Below are positions 6,856-14,087 of a stretch of 64,000 nt of DNA, in pieces. A program made the translations under genes and the position numbers. Source of the DNA: Allomuricauda sp. (GTDB taxonomy: Bacteria > Bacteroidota > Bacteroidia > Flavobacteriales > Flavobacteriaceae); assembly GCF_028280385.1 (NCBI RefSeq), contig NZ_JANQLX010000013.1:103805-167804 (forward strand), read 5' to 3'. Each line of letters opens with the position of its first letter. Position 1 is the first letter of the stretch. Under the pieces are notes generated by a model. That model had not been told where the DNA came from, did not search any database, and worked only from the letters and a program-made list of their open reading frames with translations.

Positions 6856-8221
6856 AGAGCAAATAATACTGCCGTTGGGAGTTTACGAAGCAATTTTGGA
6901 CTTGCCAATACATCAGGTTCAAAAACAAAAAGCATTTACCTTTTGCTATCAATTATTGCAATACGAGGAATGGAACAAGGACAAACGAATCAAATTTGTA
7001 CGCTTTGGCAAAGCCCGTTTTATAGCCGAATACGGGTACACCTACTATGAGAAATTCTTAGAACCCCTAAAAGACAATGATATTGTTGAAGTGGATGACT
7101 ATTTTGCAGAATCTTTGCGTATACCAAAGGGTTACAAGGTAAATCCAAAGTTGATTTATCTTCATCCAGGGAAACTAAAGGGTCTTACCAAATATGTACA
7201 CAACAAGCAAGAACAGGGTACAAACCAGTATTTAAAGGACTTTACTGCGTTTTACAGGGCATTGGTAATACCTCGTAAAGAAATAGTTGAAGCCATAAAT
7301 GCAAGACTAGAGGGCATAGAGGCCAACCTGTTGCTCAATGAGGATATTCCGCAAGGCACTTATAAAATAAAAACAGCGAAAGGTAAGTGGGTTTCCCGTA
7401 AAACGGATTACGCCATCAGGCACGCCAAGAAGCATGACCTTGATTCCATTTTGCACGATGGTAAAATTTACACGGACACGGTTAAGGATTTAGTTCCTAA
7501 GAAAAAACAGGACGTTACACAGGCAACGGTAGCCCAATTTAGCAATCTTAGGAAAGGTATATTGTATGCTCATACGGATGCGACTTCGGGCAGATTGCAC
7601 CATAATTTCACCAATTTACCAAGTTATATTCTAGACATCATTGCCAAGGAGAACGCCTTGGTAGAAGTGGATGCCATCAACAGTCAGCCAGCTCTGTTGG
7701 CGAATATGTTGGGCAAAACCGTTGATCCTGTGTTTTACGACAAGGCGACTAAAGGTGAGCTTTATGAATACATGGCAAAAAAAATGGAGACTACAAGGGA
7801 AGAGGTCAAGCCAATAGTAATGAATGCCTTGTTTGATGACAGTCCAAAATATGTGTCAGAGCACAGAGAACTGCTTGCCAAAATATTTCCAGACTTGGGA
7901 AAGGCCATAGTCAGAATTGAAAAGGAAAGCAAGGAAAGACTGAGTATAAGTTTGCAAAAATTCGAGGTGGATTTATTTATAAAACAAATACTTCCGGCAC
8001 TTTTAAAAGAGGGTATTGCAAGTTGTACCAAGCATGATTCCGTTATCATTAAGTATAACAAAAAAGACTTTAAAAAGCTGATTGACATCATGCAGAACGT
8101 TCTAAAGAACAAGGGTATCGAGATGTTTTTCAAGGTACATTTTCACGAGGTTGACAAGAATCTTTACTTCAACCAAAATAGGGTGTCACGCACACCCCCA
8201 TGTGCCTACCCCAAATTCTAG
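6836..8221 (+). CDS. minimal family-A DNA polymerase-like replicase with N-terminal winged-helix domain
   Basis: In this 461-residue protein, residues 60-105 match the upstream 81-aa protein. The C-terminal half carries the palm signature of family-A polymerases in the right order. SGRLHHNFTNL (251-261) matches the Pol I SGRLSSSDPNLQ block. Motif A, LVEVDAINSQPALLA, has Asp279 and Gln284, compared with DYSQIELRVLA. The motif-B-like TREEVKPIVMNALF (320-333) keeps Arg and Lys. Motif C, KHDSVII, has Asp401, compared with VHDEIV. Both catalytic aspartates are present. There is no 3'-5' exonuclease domain and the fingers look much reduced. It is much shorter than Pol I. Its position next to long tandem repeats suggests it copies or primes the element's own DNA. 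Confidence 0.8.
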   Translation: MEAVEVKEQIILPLGVYEAILDLPIHQVQKQKAFTFCYQLLQYEEWNKDKRIKFVRFGKARFIAEYGYTYYEKFLEPLKDNDIVEVDDYFAESLRIPKGYKVNPKLIYLHPGKLKGLTKYVHNKQEQGTNQYLKDFTAFYRALVIPRKEIVEAINARLEGIEANLLLNEDIPQGTYKIKTAKGKWVSRKTDYAIRHAKKHDLDSILHDGKIYTDTVKDLVPKKKQDVTQATVAQFSNLRKGILYAHTDATSGRLHHNFTNLPSYILDIIAKENALVEVDAINSQPALLANMLGKTVDPVFYDKATKGELYEYMAKKMETTREEVKPIVMNALFDDSPKYVSEHRELLAKIFPDLGKAIVRIEKESKERLSISLQKFEVDLFIKQILPALLKEGIASCTKHDSVIIKYNKKDFKKLIDIMQNVLKNKGIEMFFKVHFHEVDKNLYFNQNRVSRTPPCAYPKF

Positions 8222-8311
8222 TGTTTATAGGGCTTTCCAAGTCATTTTTGAGCATCAAATCATATCCATTTTGAGGGTATGCACTTTATGGTACAAAAAC
8301 AAAAGTGGTAA

Positions 8312-8371
8312 ATGCTCGTAGAGTATTTACTTATTGTATTAGTTATTGCTATTGCACTATTTAGGGTGTAA
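8312..8371 (+). CDS. possible 19-aa hydrophobic peptide
   Basis: ATG at 8312 opens MLVEYLLIVLVIAIALFRV, then TAA. This is one membrane-spanning stretch with a terminal Arg, similar in kind to type I toxin or KdpF-like microproteins. It lies in the 257-bp gap after the polymerase-like gene and just before a two-part stem-loop. There is no homology evidence; AT-rich DNA can produce such frames by chance. Confidence 0.25.
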   Translation: MLVEYLLIVLVIAIALFRV

Positions 8372-8382
8372 TAGGGAAAAAG

Positions 8383-8417
8383 AGGTGCGATTCCGAGCGG
8401 AAGTTCGGTTCACACCT
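8383..8417. other. two-tier stem-loop of unknown function
   Basis: AGGTG (8383-8387) pairs with CACCT (8413-8417), and inside it CCGA (8393-8396) pairs with TCGG (8405-8408) around a GCGGAAGT loop. No T-run follows directly, so it is not an obvious terminator. It precedes the gene at 8479 and could be a leader structure or part of a small RNA. Confidence 0.4.
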
Positions 8418-8478
8418 TCTTCATTTTAGATAGGCAGTAAGTAGCTGCCAAATAATCATTTTAATTTTTACAGAAGAA

Positions 8479-9072
8479 ATGAAAAATTTTAAACGTCAGA
8501 TTTTAGAACAGAACGGTGATGAAAAAAACAATCTCATCACTTCATTTAACAATGCGATACGAATTATAAGCGAGTATCAGTCGGAACTAAATGCCAAATT
8601 CAAAACGCTTTATTCGGTAGCCGAAGTTATCGGTTTCATCGAACGGCCAGAAACACTAAAGGCACTGTTTGATGAACAGAACCTTTTGGCAGCAATTGAA
8701 AAAGCCAAAGCCGTAGGCATAAACGTCAGTGTACTGGAAGGACTGGATTCCATACCGCTCTCTAAAATTCAGAGTGATGCATTGAACAAGCTGCAAAGCT
8801 TCAAAAAAACCACTCCATTCATGTACGGCTTATCAAGCAGCGATTGGATGGATGCGGACGGCAATATATCCGTTTCAGAACGAGTGGAAGAGGCCTTTAC
8901 AGAGGCCACGACCACCTACACGGTAAATGAAAAATCAAATAGCAGACTGAAATCATTGGAAGCGGTTGAAAAACACCTGCAACAATACCCCGATGATGCT
9001 CCGACGCTCAAACGAATACTATTCTACGGACACAAGCCCAACAGAGCTTATGTCAACTATGGTCAACAATAA
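8479..9072 (+). CDS. hypothetical protein, 197 aa
   Basis: A soluble, mostly helical protein (N-terminus MKNFKRQILEQNGDEKNNL) without signal peptide or membrane helix. I do not recognise the family. A clear intrinsic terminator follows 54 bp after the stop, so it probably closes the transcription unit of the left half of the element. By position it may assist replication or partition of the element, but nothing in the sequence proves that. Confidence 0.7.
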   Translation: MKNFKRQILEQNGDEKNNLITSFNNAIRIISEYQSELNAKFKTLYSVAEVIGFIERPETLKALFDEQNLLAAIEKAKAVGINVSVLEGLDSIPLSKIQSDALNKLQSFKKTTPFMYGLSSSDWMDADGNISVSERVEEAFTEATTTYTVNEKSNSRLKSLEAVEKHLQQYPDDAPTLKRILFYGHKPNRAYVNYGQQ

Positions 9073-9125
9073 TTCTTCTGTGAAAATAGTATTAGGGCTT
9101 AGACATCCCTGATGCTTGTCTTTTT

Positions 9126-9160
9126 AAGGAACGTGATACAATCTTCACGTTCCTTTTTTT
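9126..9160 (+). terminator. intrinsic terminator
   Basis: AAGGAACGTGA (9126-9136) and TCACGTTCCTT (9145-9155) form a perfect 11-bp stem with an 8-nt loop, followed by five more Ts. It ends the transcription unit of the 197-aa gene. Confidence 0.9.
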
Positions 9161-9830
9161 ACGCATTGCTTACCCAACTCACCACAGGCTGAACGAACGT
9201 GTACCAAATCGTCTGAAATTCGGTTCAAAAACGAAGAAAAGCGTACACTTCCCCAACGATGCAAAATTTCGGCTATAAGAAAAACTCGAGTATTACTCAC
9301 ATATTATCGAATTCCTCAAATTGCTCCATTTGCAACAAAAAGGATCAAATATGAGTACGCGCGAGCAGACGATAATTGCCAGTAAATTCCAAAAAAAAAA
9401 TCGAGCGATTTTGATTTCTTAGACAAATTCTACGGTCGAACTTCGGATAAAAACGTTAAAAACCGGAGCACTCCCAATTATTGATACAGACGATACCAGC
9501 GTGTTAAATGCAGAACCGAGGTATACATACCAAATTCAAGCAAAACCGAAACATGAAGACCCCTAGATAAGCGTACAGATGTGCTACGGAAGCAAAGGAT
9601 CCTCTTTTTTTAAAAAAGGTAGGGCTGACCCTTCTCCTTGATGTGCTGATGGGATGAATAGCCTAAGTAGGTGAGCAAGATTTACACTATAAAATTACCA
9701 CTTCCTTGCCATCAAATAAAGAAAATACGTTGAGTCAAGGAATAAAAACGTTTAGTTTCAAGAATCTGAATTTCAACTAATTAATTCCTGATTTCAATGC
9801 CAACTGATACTATTTTCCCACAGGTAAGGT
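9161..9830. other. long intergenic region with possible decayed coding fragment
   Basis: I find no intact gene in these 670 bases. A short frame at 9351 (MSTREQTIIASKFQKK) stops soon after a run of ten A. Shifting frame at that run gives a further coding-like stretch (DFDFLDKFYGRTSDKN) before a stop near 9480. This could be a dead gene or a coincidence. The region separates the replication-like module from the cargo half of the element. Confidence 0.4.
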
Positions 9831-9838
9831 TATGTTTG
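9831..9838 (+). promoter_or_regulatory. Bacteroidota -7 promoter element of the small serine recombinase
   Basis: TATGTTTG matches TAnnTTTG, with a TTTTC upstream near 9813 in the -33 region. The leader to the ATG at 9902 would be about 60 nt. Confidence 0.5.
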
Positions 9839-9901
9839 TACTGTTCCACTTTATAAACGCCCGTTTAGTTTTAGGAACAAAATCTCAAAAGCCTGTCAAT
9901 T

Positions 9902-10570
9902 ATGGAAAAATTCGTTGCTTACTACAGAACCAGTACCTCTGACCAAAATTTAGGACTGGATGCACAACAAAGTCAAGTGCTGGCATACTTAGCCAAAAAT
10001 AACGACAACCTGTTACTAAGAGAGTTTCAAGAGCAGGAAACTGGTACTAATAAAAAGCACCGACCAAAGCTGGCCGAGGCTATCCAATTATGCAAGCAAG
10101 AGGATGCCACATTGATAATTGCAAAACTGGACAGGCTTTCCCGTAACGTTGCATTTATATCCTCATTGATGGACAGTAAGGTTAAGTTTAAAGCCCTTGA
10201 CCTGCCCGATGCTACGAACCTTACCATTCACATTTTTGCAGCCATAGCGCAGCACGAAGCCGACCTCATAAGCAGTAGAACAAAGGCAGCACTACAACAA
10301 TTAAAGGAACGGGGTGTACAATTGGGCAGCCCCCAAAACCTAACACAAGAAGCAAGGGAACTGGGGTGGATGGCCAATGCCTTAAAAGCAGAGGCAAATC
10401 CAAACAACATCAAGGCACAAGCACATATAGCACTACTAAAGAAAGAGGGGCTTACCCTGCGCCAAATGGCCTGCAAACTCAACGAAGCTGGCTTTACGAC
10501 CAGTACGGGCAAGCAATTCCGAGCCAATACGGTACGCCGATTGCTGAGCAGACTAGAGCAGGCAGCATAA
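9902..10570 (+). CDS. small serine recombinase (resolvase/invertase family)
   Basis: In this 222-residue protein the N-terminal catalytic domain begins MEKFVAYYRTST with nucleophile Ser11, followed by AKLDRLSRNVAF with the conserved arginines and IHIFAAIAQHEADLISSRTK with the end of the dimer region and E helix. The C-terminus has a helix-turn-helix (LTLRQMACKLNEAGF ... ANTVRRLL). It is far smaller than the integrase at 3483 and lacks the zinc ribbon and coiled coil, so it more likely resolves or inverts DNA than integrates it. Its position at the border of the cargo half suggests either multimer resolution for the element or a separate acquisition event. Confidence 0.92.
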   Translation: MEKFVAYYRTSTSDQNLGLDAQQSQVLAYLAKNNDNLLLREFQEQETGTNKKHRPKLAEAIQLCKQEDATLIIAKLDRLSRNVAFISSLMDSKVKFKALDLPDATNLTIHIFAAIAQHEADLISSRTKAALQQLKERGVQLGSPQNLTQEARELGWMANALKAEANPNNIKAQAHIALLKKEGLTLRQMACKLNEAGFTTSTGKQFRANTVRRLLSRLEQAA

Positions 10571-10603
10571 TGCACTAGCCAATAAAATCCACCTCAACCA
10601 CGT

Positions 10604-10639
10604 ATTCGGGGAGAGACAACTTTCTTTAATTCCCCGAAT
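10604..10639 (+). terminator. hairpin downstream of the small recombinase
   Basis: ATTCGGGG (10604-10611) and CCCCGAAT (10632-10639) form a perfect 8-bp stem with a 20-nt loop. Only a weak T stretch follows, so termination efficiency is uncertain. Confidence 0.5.
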
Positions 10640-10761
10640 TTCTCACCAGAGGTATTTCTGGGAGTTATTATAACTGCTTAATAAACAGTGAAATAGAATT
10701 TGGAAAAATAGCTACTAACTGTAACCTTTTTTATCATATATGGGTTAGCTATATTTAAGTC

Positions 10762-11085
10762 ATGGGAACAATAAACAAATCAGATTTTGATAGTGACGGG
10801 TTTTATCCAGTAAGTGATGACCGCCTTTCTACATTAAGAGATTCCAGTTTCAAAGTATTAGGATATGAGTTTGATGATAATTCTGGTCAACTGCTGGTTT
10901 GTGTCAAACTTGCAATAAAAGAGGTAATTAATGGTGATGAATCTATAAGGGAAAAAAAGATAATACCAAATTACAAAGGCAATGACCCCGAAGCTATGGG
11001 TGAAGAAGAAATACCAAAAGATGTTATACTGGTCATTAGGTTCCTCGAAGCAACAAACCAATCCAAAAAAGGTAACTGCGATTAA
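10762..11085 (+). CDS. hypothetical protein, 107 aa
   Basis: A small acidic soluble protein (MGTINKSDFDSDGFYPVSDD at its start) with a predicted beta-rich middle. I do not recognise it. An imperfect dyad (ATAGCTACTAAC near 10710 and GTTAGCTAT near 10749) lies just upstream and could be an operator or start-site hairpin. Unlike the next six genes it lacks an attC-like site after its stop, so it may mark the edge of the cassette-like array rather than belong to it. Confidence 0.6.
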   Translation: MGTINKSDFDSDGFYPVSDDRLSTLRDSSFKVLGYEFDDNSGQLLVCVKLAIKEVINGDESIREKKIIPNYKGNDPEAMGEEEIPKDVILVIRFLEATNQSKKGNCD

Positions 11086-11162
11086 TTTATGTTGCCCCTT
11101 CTCATACCTTAGGAGTTCATCGTAATTTATTTAAAAAGGTTTGGTTGGATTATACATTGAAA

Positions 11163-11360
11163 GCCTAACCTCAACCCCTATTAATGGCGTCACAAACCGT
11201 TACAAACAGAGTTTGACCTAAATTTAATATAGTTAGCAAGACATTATATCCAGCTTCCTTTTAAAATATTGAGAACTAGTTTTTATAGGTTTTATTCCTA
11301 TTTTGGTGTAATATCGATGTAAAACACATCGATATAGACAAGTTGCCTGCAATTTGAGAA
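11163..11360 (+). repeat. ~200-bp leader repeat, copy 1 (upstream of channel gene)
   Basis: This stretch and 12902-13100 share an ordered series of blocks: CTAACCTCA/CTACCTCAG, ACAAACCGT, AAAATATTGA, a 20-base TTTTATTCCTATTTTGGT region, a hairpin, and an ACAAGTTG end. The hairpin here is ATATCGATGT/ACATCGATAT (11311-11320 and 11326-11335) with a 5-nt loop. The end GTTGCC (11342-11347) lies 14 bp before the ATG and looks like a cassette junction. The shared TTTTGG segment may include a promoter. Confidence 0.75.
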
Positions 11361-12746
11361 ATGAGCATAGTAGATAAAATTTACGAAGAAAATGGAAGTG
11401 TAACAGAAGAAGAGTTACTTGAAAAAATCATTGATGAAAAAGAACTATCTGCTTTAGACTTATGGTTACTTCCTCAATATGTCTTTGATGAATGGAGAAA
11501 GAAACACGACTATCCACGAATTCTAGATAACTTTAAAAGAAGATTACCCAGATTCAAAGAATGGATGAAAGAGTTTGAACTTACGGATGACATTCTTATG
11601 GATGGTTATATAAGTGACTTCCTAAGGTTCAAATACACAGATATTAAAAAAGACCATATTTTTCACTTACTAAAAGTGACTTTTAATGGACGAACTAAAC
11701 ATCAGGTCTGGTATAAATACAATAAAGATTCCTTACATAATCAAAACGAAGTTACTTATGAGTACGTAAGAAGTTTTCAAAGTTATTTTGAGTGGTGTGA
11801 ACTAAATAAAATTAGTGGCCACGAAATAATTGTAGATAAATATTATCAAGCTTATGAGAATGAAGAGGTTTATTACAACTTTGACTTAAGGCTGCTAAAA
11901 ATGGGCAGAATAGAACCACCCGTTAATGTTTTAGGTCAAATCTTGAGACAAAAAAAGATTGAATTTGTGAATGTCAGCGGTCTCGAGCTGAATGATAAAA
12001 TAAGCAATAATCGATCTATTGAATTTATTTTCTGTGTTTGCGACAACATTACTTGCAAACATCTTCATACTCACTTTTTCACATTTGATAATTCTAGTGT
12101 AAGAAATTTAAATATCTCAAATTCAGAAATTAGTAATTGGAAATTCATTAATTCAATTACAAACGGTAGAATAAAAGATTCACTAATAAAAAATACTAGA
12201 ATCTGGGGAGGGAACTTTACACCTATTTTTGAAAATAGTGAGCCCGAAAATATTGGAGTTTGGTATAAGAACCTTGAACATTCACCTAATTTTGATAGGA
12301 CATACAGAAACCTTTACAAAGCACATACTGAAATAGGAAATTATAAAGAAGCCAATAAGTTTAAAATTCTAGAATTAGATTTTAAAAGAAAGCAGACCAA
12401 AGAATTTTGGAATAAAGTAAACTGGTCAATAGATAAGTACTTTTGGGGTTATGGAAGAGAGCCAAAAAGAATAATATTTTTTACCTTCTCAATAATCGTT
12501 TTGTTTGGTTTAATTTTTTCATTAATGCCTAGTCAATTAATTCCACAAGATATTTTATTGACATTAAACGGAATTGAAAGGGTTTTATATAGTTTTTATG
12601 TTAGTGCAGTCACCTTTGTAACATTAGGATTTAGTGATGTCTATCCGAATACAGGTTTCGCCAAATTATTGGTCTCAATTGAGGCAATTATCGGAGCTCT
12701 TTCATTAGGAGCTTTAATCGTAACATTAACAAAAATAAAGGATTAA
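11361..12746 (+). CDS. two-TM ion channel fused to pentapeptide-like repeats
   Basis: In this 461-residue protein, residues 1-200 are soluble, charged and unrecognised. Residues 210-290 have loose pentapeptide-like repeats (NITCKHLHTHFF, SVRNLNISNSEISNWKFINS) forming a predicted beta-helix. The C-terminus has two membrane helices around residues 373-393 and 428-455, with a pore segment SAVTFVTLGFSDVYP between them. TLGFSD corresponds to the TVGYGD selectivity filter of potassium channels, with Gly-Phe-Ser for Gly-Tyr-Gly. It should sit in the inner membrane as a tetramer. As first gene of the cassette-like array beside a TIR effector it could be a membrane-depolarising defence or stress effector, which is inference. 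An attC-like site follows the stop by 8 bases. Confidence 0.85.
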   Translation: MSIVDKIYEENGSVTEEELLEKIIDEKELSALDLWLLPQYVFDEWRKKHDYPRILDNFKRRLPRFKEWMKEFELTDDILMDGYISDFLRFKYTDIKKDHIFHLLKVTFNGRTKHQVWYKYNKDSLHNQNEVTYEYVRSFQSYFEWCELNKISGHEIIVDKYYQAYENEEVYYNFDLRLLKMGRIEPPVNVLGQILRQKKIEFVNVSGLELNDKISNNRSIEFIFCVCDNITCKHLHTHFFTFDNSSVRNLNISNSEISNWKFINSITNGRIKDSLIKNTRIWGGNFTPIFENSEPENIGVWYKNLEHSPNFDRTYRNLYKAHTEIGNYKEANKFKILELDFKRKQTKEFWNKVNWSIDKYFWGYGREPKRIIFFTFSIIVLFGLIFSLMPSQLIPQDILLTLNGIERVLYSFYVSAVTFVTLGFSDVYPNTGFAKLLVSIEAIIGALSLGALIVTLTKIKD

Positions 12747-12754
12747 AAATTGCA

Positions 12755-12870
12755 GGTAACAATCGTTATAAATAATTGCTTGTTCTCACCTACTTCTGAA
12801 AATCCAGATGAGTTTTCATCTTAGTGCTTGCTTGTTAAGTCATAGGCTAAAACCACATAACTGTTCATAG
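12755..12870. other. attC-like site A (after the channel gene)
   Basis: The left arm is GGTAACAATCGTTATAAATA at 12755-12774, then ATTGC. The right arm CATAACTGTTCATAG lies at about 12856-12870. Inside is a small hairpin GAAAA ... TTTTC. The whole stretch aligns closely with site B at 15008-15136, including CTACTTCTGAAAATCC. The expected final GTTGCC is missing here and instead appears ~200 bp later at 13078 (GTTGGC) after leader repeat copy 2. Confidence 0.65.
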
Positions 12871-12901
12871 TTTAATTATTGGGTATAATTATAGATCCAA
12901 A

Positions 12902-13100
12902 GACCTACCTCAGCTCCCAATAATGGAATAACAAACCGTATGCATTTAAAGTATAGCGTAAAACATAATTAGCTGCGCATTACTTTTAGCTTTTCCTTAA
13001 AAATATTGAAAAACTAGCCTTTATCGGTTTTATTCCTATTTTGGTAGTATATAGGTATAAAATATCTATATAAACAAGTTGGCTGTAATAGAAATTAGCA
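12902..13100 (+). repeat. ~200-bp leader repeat, copy 2 (upstream of TIR gene)
   Basis: This is a diverged copy of 11163-11360 with the same block order. Its hairpin is TATATAGGTA/TATCTATATA (13048-13057 and 13063-13072), again a 10-bp stem (one G-U pair) and 5-nt loop but with different bases. Paired changes of this kind suggest the structure itself is under selection. It ends ACAAGTTGGCTG just before the TIR gene. Confidence 0.75.
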
Positions 13101-13103
13101 CAA

Positions 13104-13934
13104 TTGGAAAAAGAAAAGATAATAGAAGAACTAGAGGAATTCAAAAATGCTATCAATACTTGGTATTCAGTTCAAATGACTAACGCTGAATCTAAAGAAC
13201 TAAGATCTAAAATAAATAGAAAGAAAACCTTTGTAGAGAAAACCATAAATCGGACTGGAGCTGTCAAAAGATTTGATTGGTACCCACCACCAGCTGTGGG
13301 CGGATTTATAATGAAAGGTGTAAACCCATTCGATGTTTTCTTTGACCCACCTTATGGTGTTGATATTGCAGCTATGATTACGGATTCAATAGACCAGGCA
13401 ATTGGAGTAATCGAAAGTCAGGAAAATTTTTCGATAGATGTAAAAGAAAAATCTACTCAACCAAAAATCACTTCAACTAAGACTAAAAATTCAAAAAAAG
13501 TATTTATCGTTCACGGTCACGATAATGAATTAAAAGAAACATTAGCTCGCTTTTTAGAAAAAATAGACCTAGAGCCAGTTATTTTACATGAACAGGTAAA
13601 TCGTGGACTGACTATTATTGAAAAATTCGAGGCGAACTCTGATGTACAATTTGCAATCGTTTTAATGACGCCTGATGATGTTGGGAACAGTAAAGCAAAT
13701 GCAGACAATTTAAATGCAAGAGCAAGGCAGAATGTCATATTAGAATTGGGGTATTTTATGGGCAAACTGGGTAGAAATAAAGTCTGCGCATTAATTAAAG
13801 GAAACGTGGAAAGGCCATCGGATTATGACGGGGTAGTTTATATCGCAGTTGACAATTCTGACGGATGGAAATTATTACTAGCAAAGGAACTTAAACAATC
13901 AAAATTAAACTTTGACGGAAATAAAATATTTTAA
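13104..13934 (+). CDS. TIR-domain effector-like protein (PF10137-type, CBASS/Pycsar TIR relative)
   Basis: This is a 276-residue protein. The C-terminal ~130 residues match the predicted nucleotide-binding TIR-like family: KVFIVHGHDNELKETLARFL, then ILHEQVNRGLTIIEKFE, FAIVLMTPDDVG, RARQNVILELGYFMGKLGR and VCALIKGNVERPSDYDGVVY. In CBASS and Pycsar systems this domain cleaves NAD+ when a linked sensor is triggered. Here the N-terminal ~130 residues are a helical region plus a WYPPPAVGGFIMKG ... FFDPPYG segment that I do not recognise, and no cyclase gene is nearby. The Glu in TIIEKFE is a candidate catalytic residue. The start is probably TTG at 13104, since no ATG precedes the conserved N-terminus. 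It is likely an NAD+-depleting abortive-infection effector with its own sensor domain. Confidence 0.85.
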   Translation: MEKEKIIEELEEFKNAINTWYSVQMTNAESKELRSKINRKKTFVEKTINRTGAVKRFDWYPPPAVGGFIMKGVNPFDVFFDPPYGVDIAAMITDSIDQAIGVIESQENFSIDVKEKSTQPKITSTKTKNSKKVFIVHGHDNELKETLARFLEKIDLEPVILHEQVNRGLTIIEKFEANSDVQFAIVLMTPDDVGNSKANADNLNARARQNVILELGYFMGKLGRNKVCALIKGNVERPSDYDGVVYIAVDNSDGWKLLLAKELKQSKLNFDGNKIF

Positions 13935-13943
13935 AACTACTAC

Positions 13944-14075
13944 AGCCAATAATGGTTATAATTCAGCTTGGCTGTGGAACAAAAAATAAAAGTAAACTAT
14001 AACTATATCCTGATTTCTTTACGGAATACTCCGTTGGACGATTCCATGCTGAAATCATAGCCGGACAGACGGGCG
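13944..14075. other. attC-like site C (after the TIR gene)
   Basis: GGTTATAATTCAGCTTGG (13954-13971) pairs with CCATGCTGAAATCATAGCC (14044-14062) with few mismatches. An outer pair, TACAGCC and GGGCGTAA, flanks it. An inner ACGGA/TCCGT hairpin lies in the loop. It starts within ~15 bases of the TIR stop and ends ~20 bases before the next ATG. Confidence 0.75.
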
Positions 14076-14087
14076 TAATTTAACTGA

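Noticed and set aside
9351..9480. Short gene with a programmed frameshift at a run of ten A
   Set aside because: The two joined frames total only about 45 codons, show no known family and end in stops. I left it as a possible decayed fragment.
11342..13083. Treating the two ~200-bp leaders as a transposon or MITE
   Set aside because: No terminal inverted repeats or target-site duplications are visible at their ends.
13944..14075. Interpreting the inverted repeats after the cassette genes as simple intrinsic terminators
   Set aside because: The stems enclose 25-75 bases with secondary hairpins, arms are conserved between sites, and most lack a T-run at the 3' end. Termination may still occur, but it does not explain the pattern.
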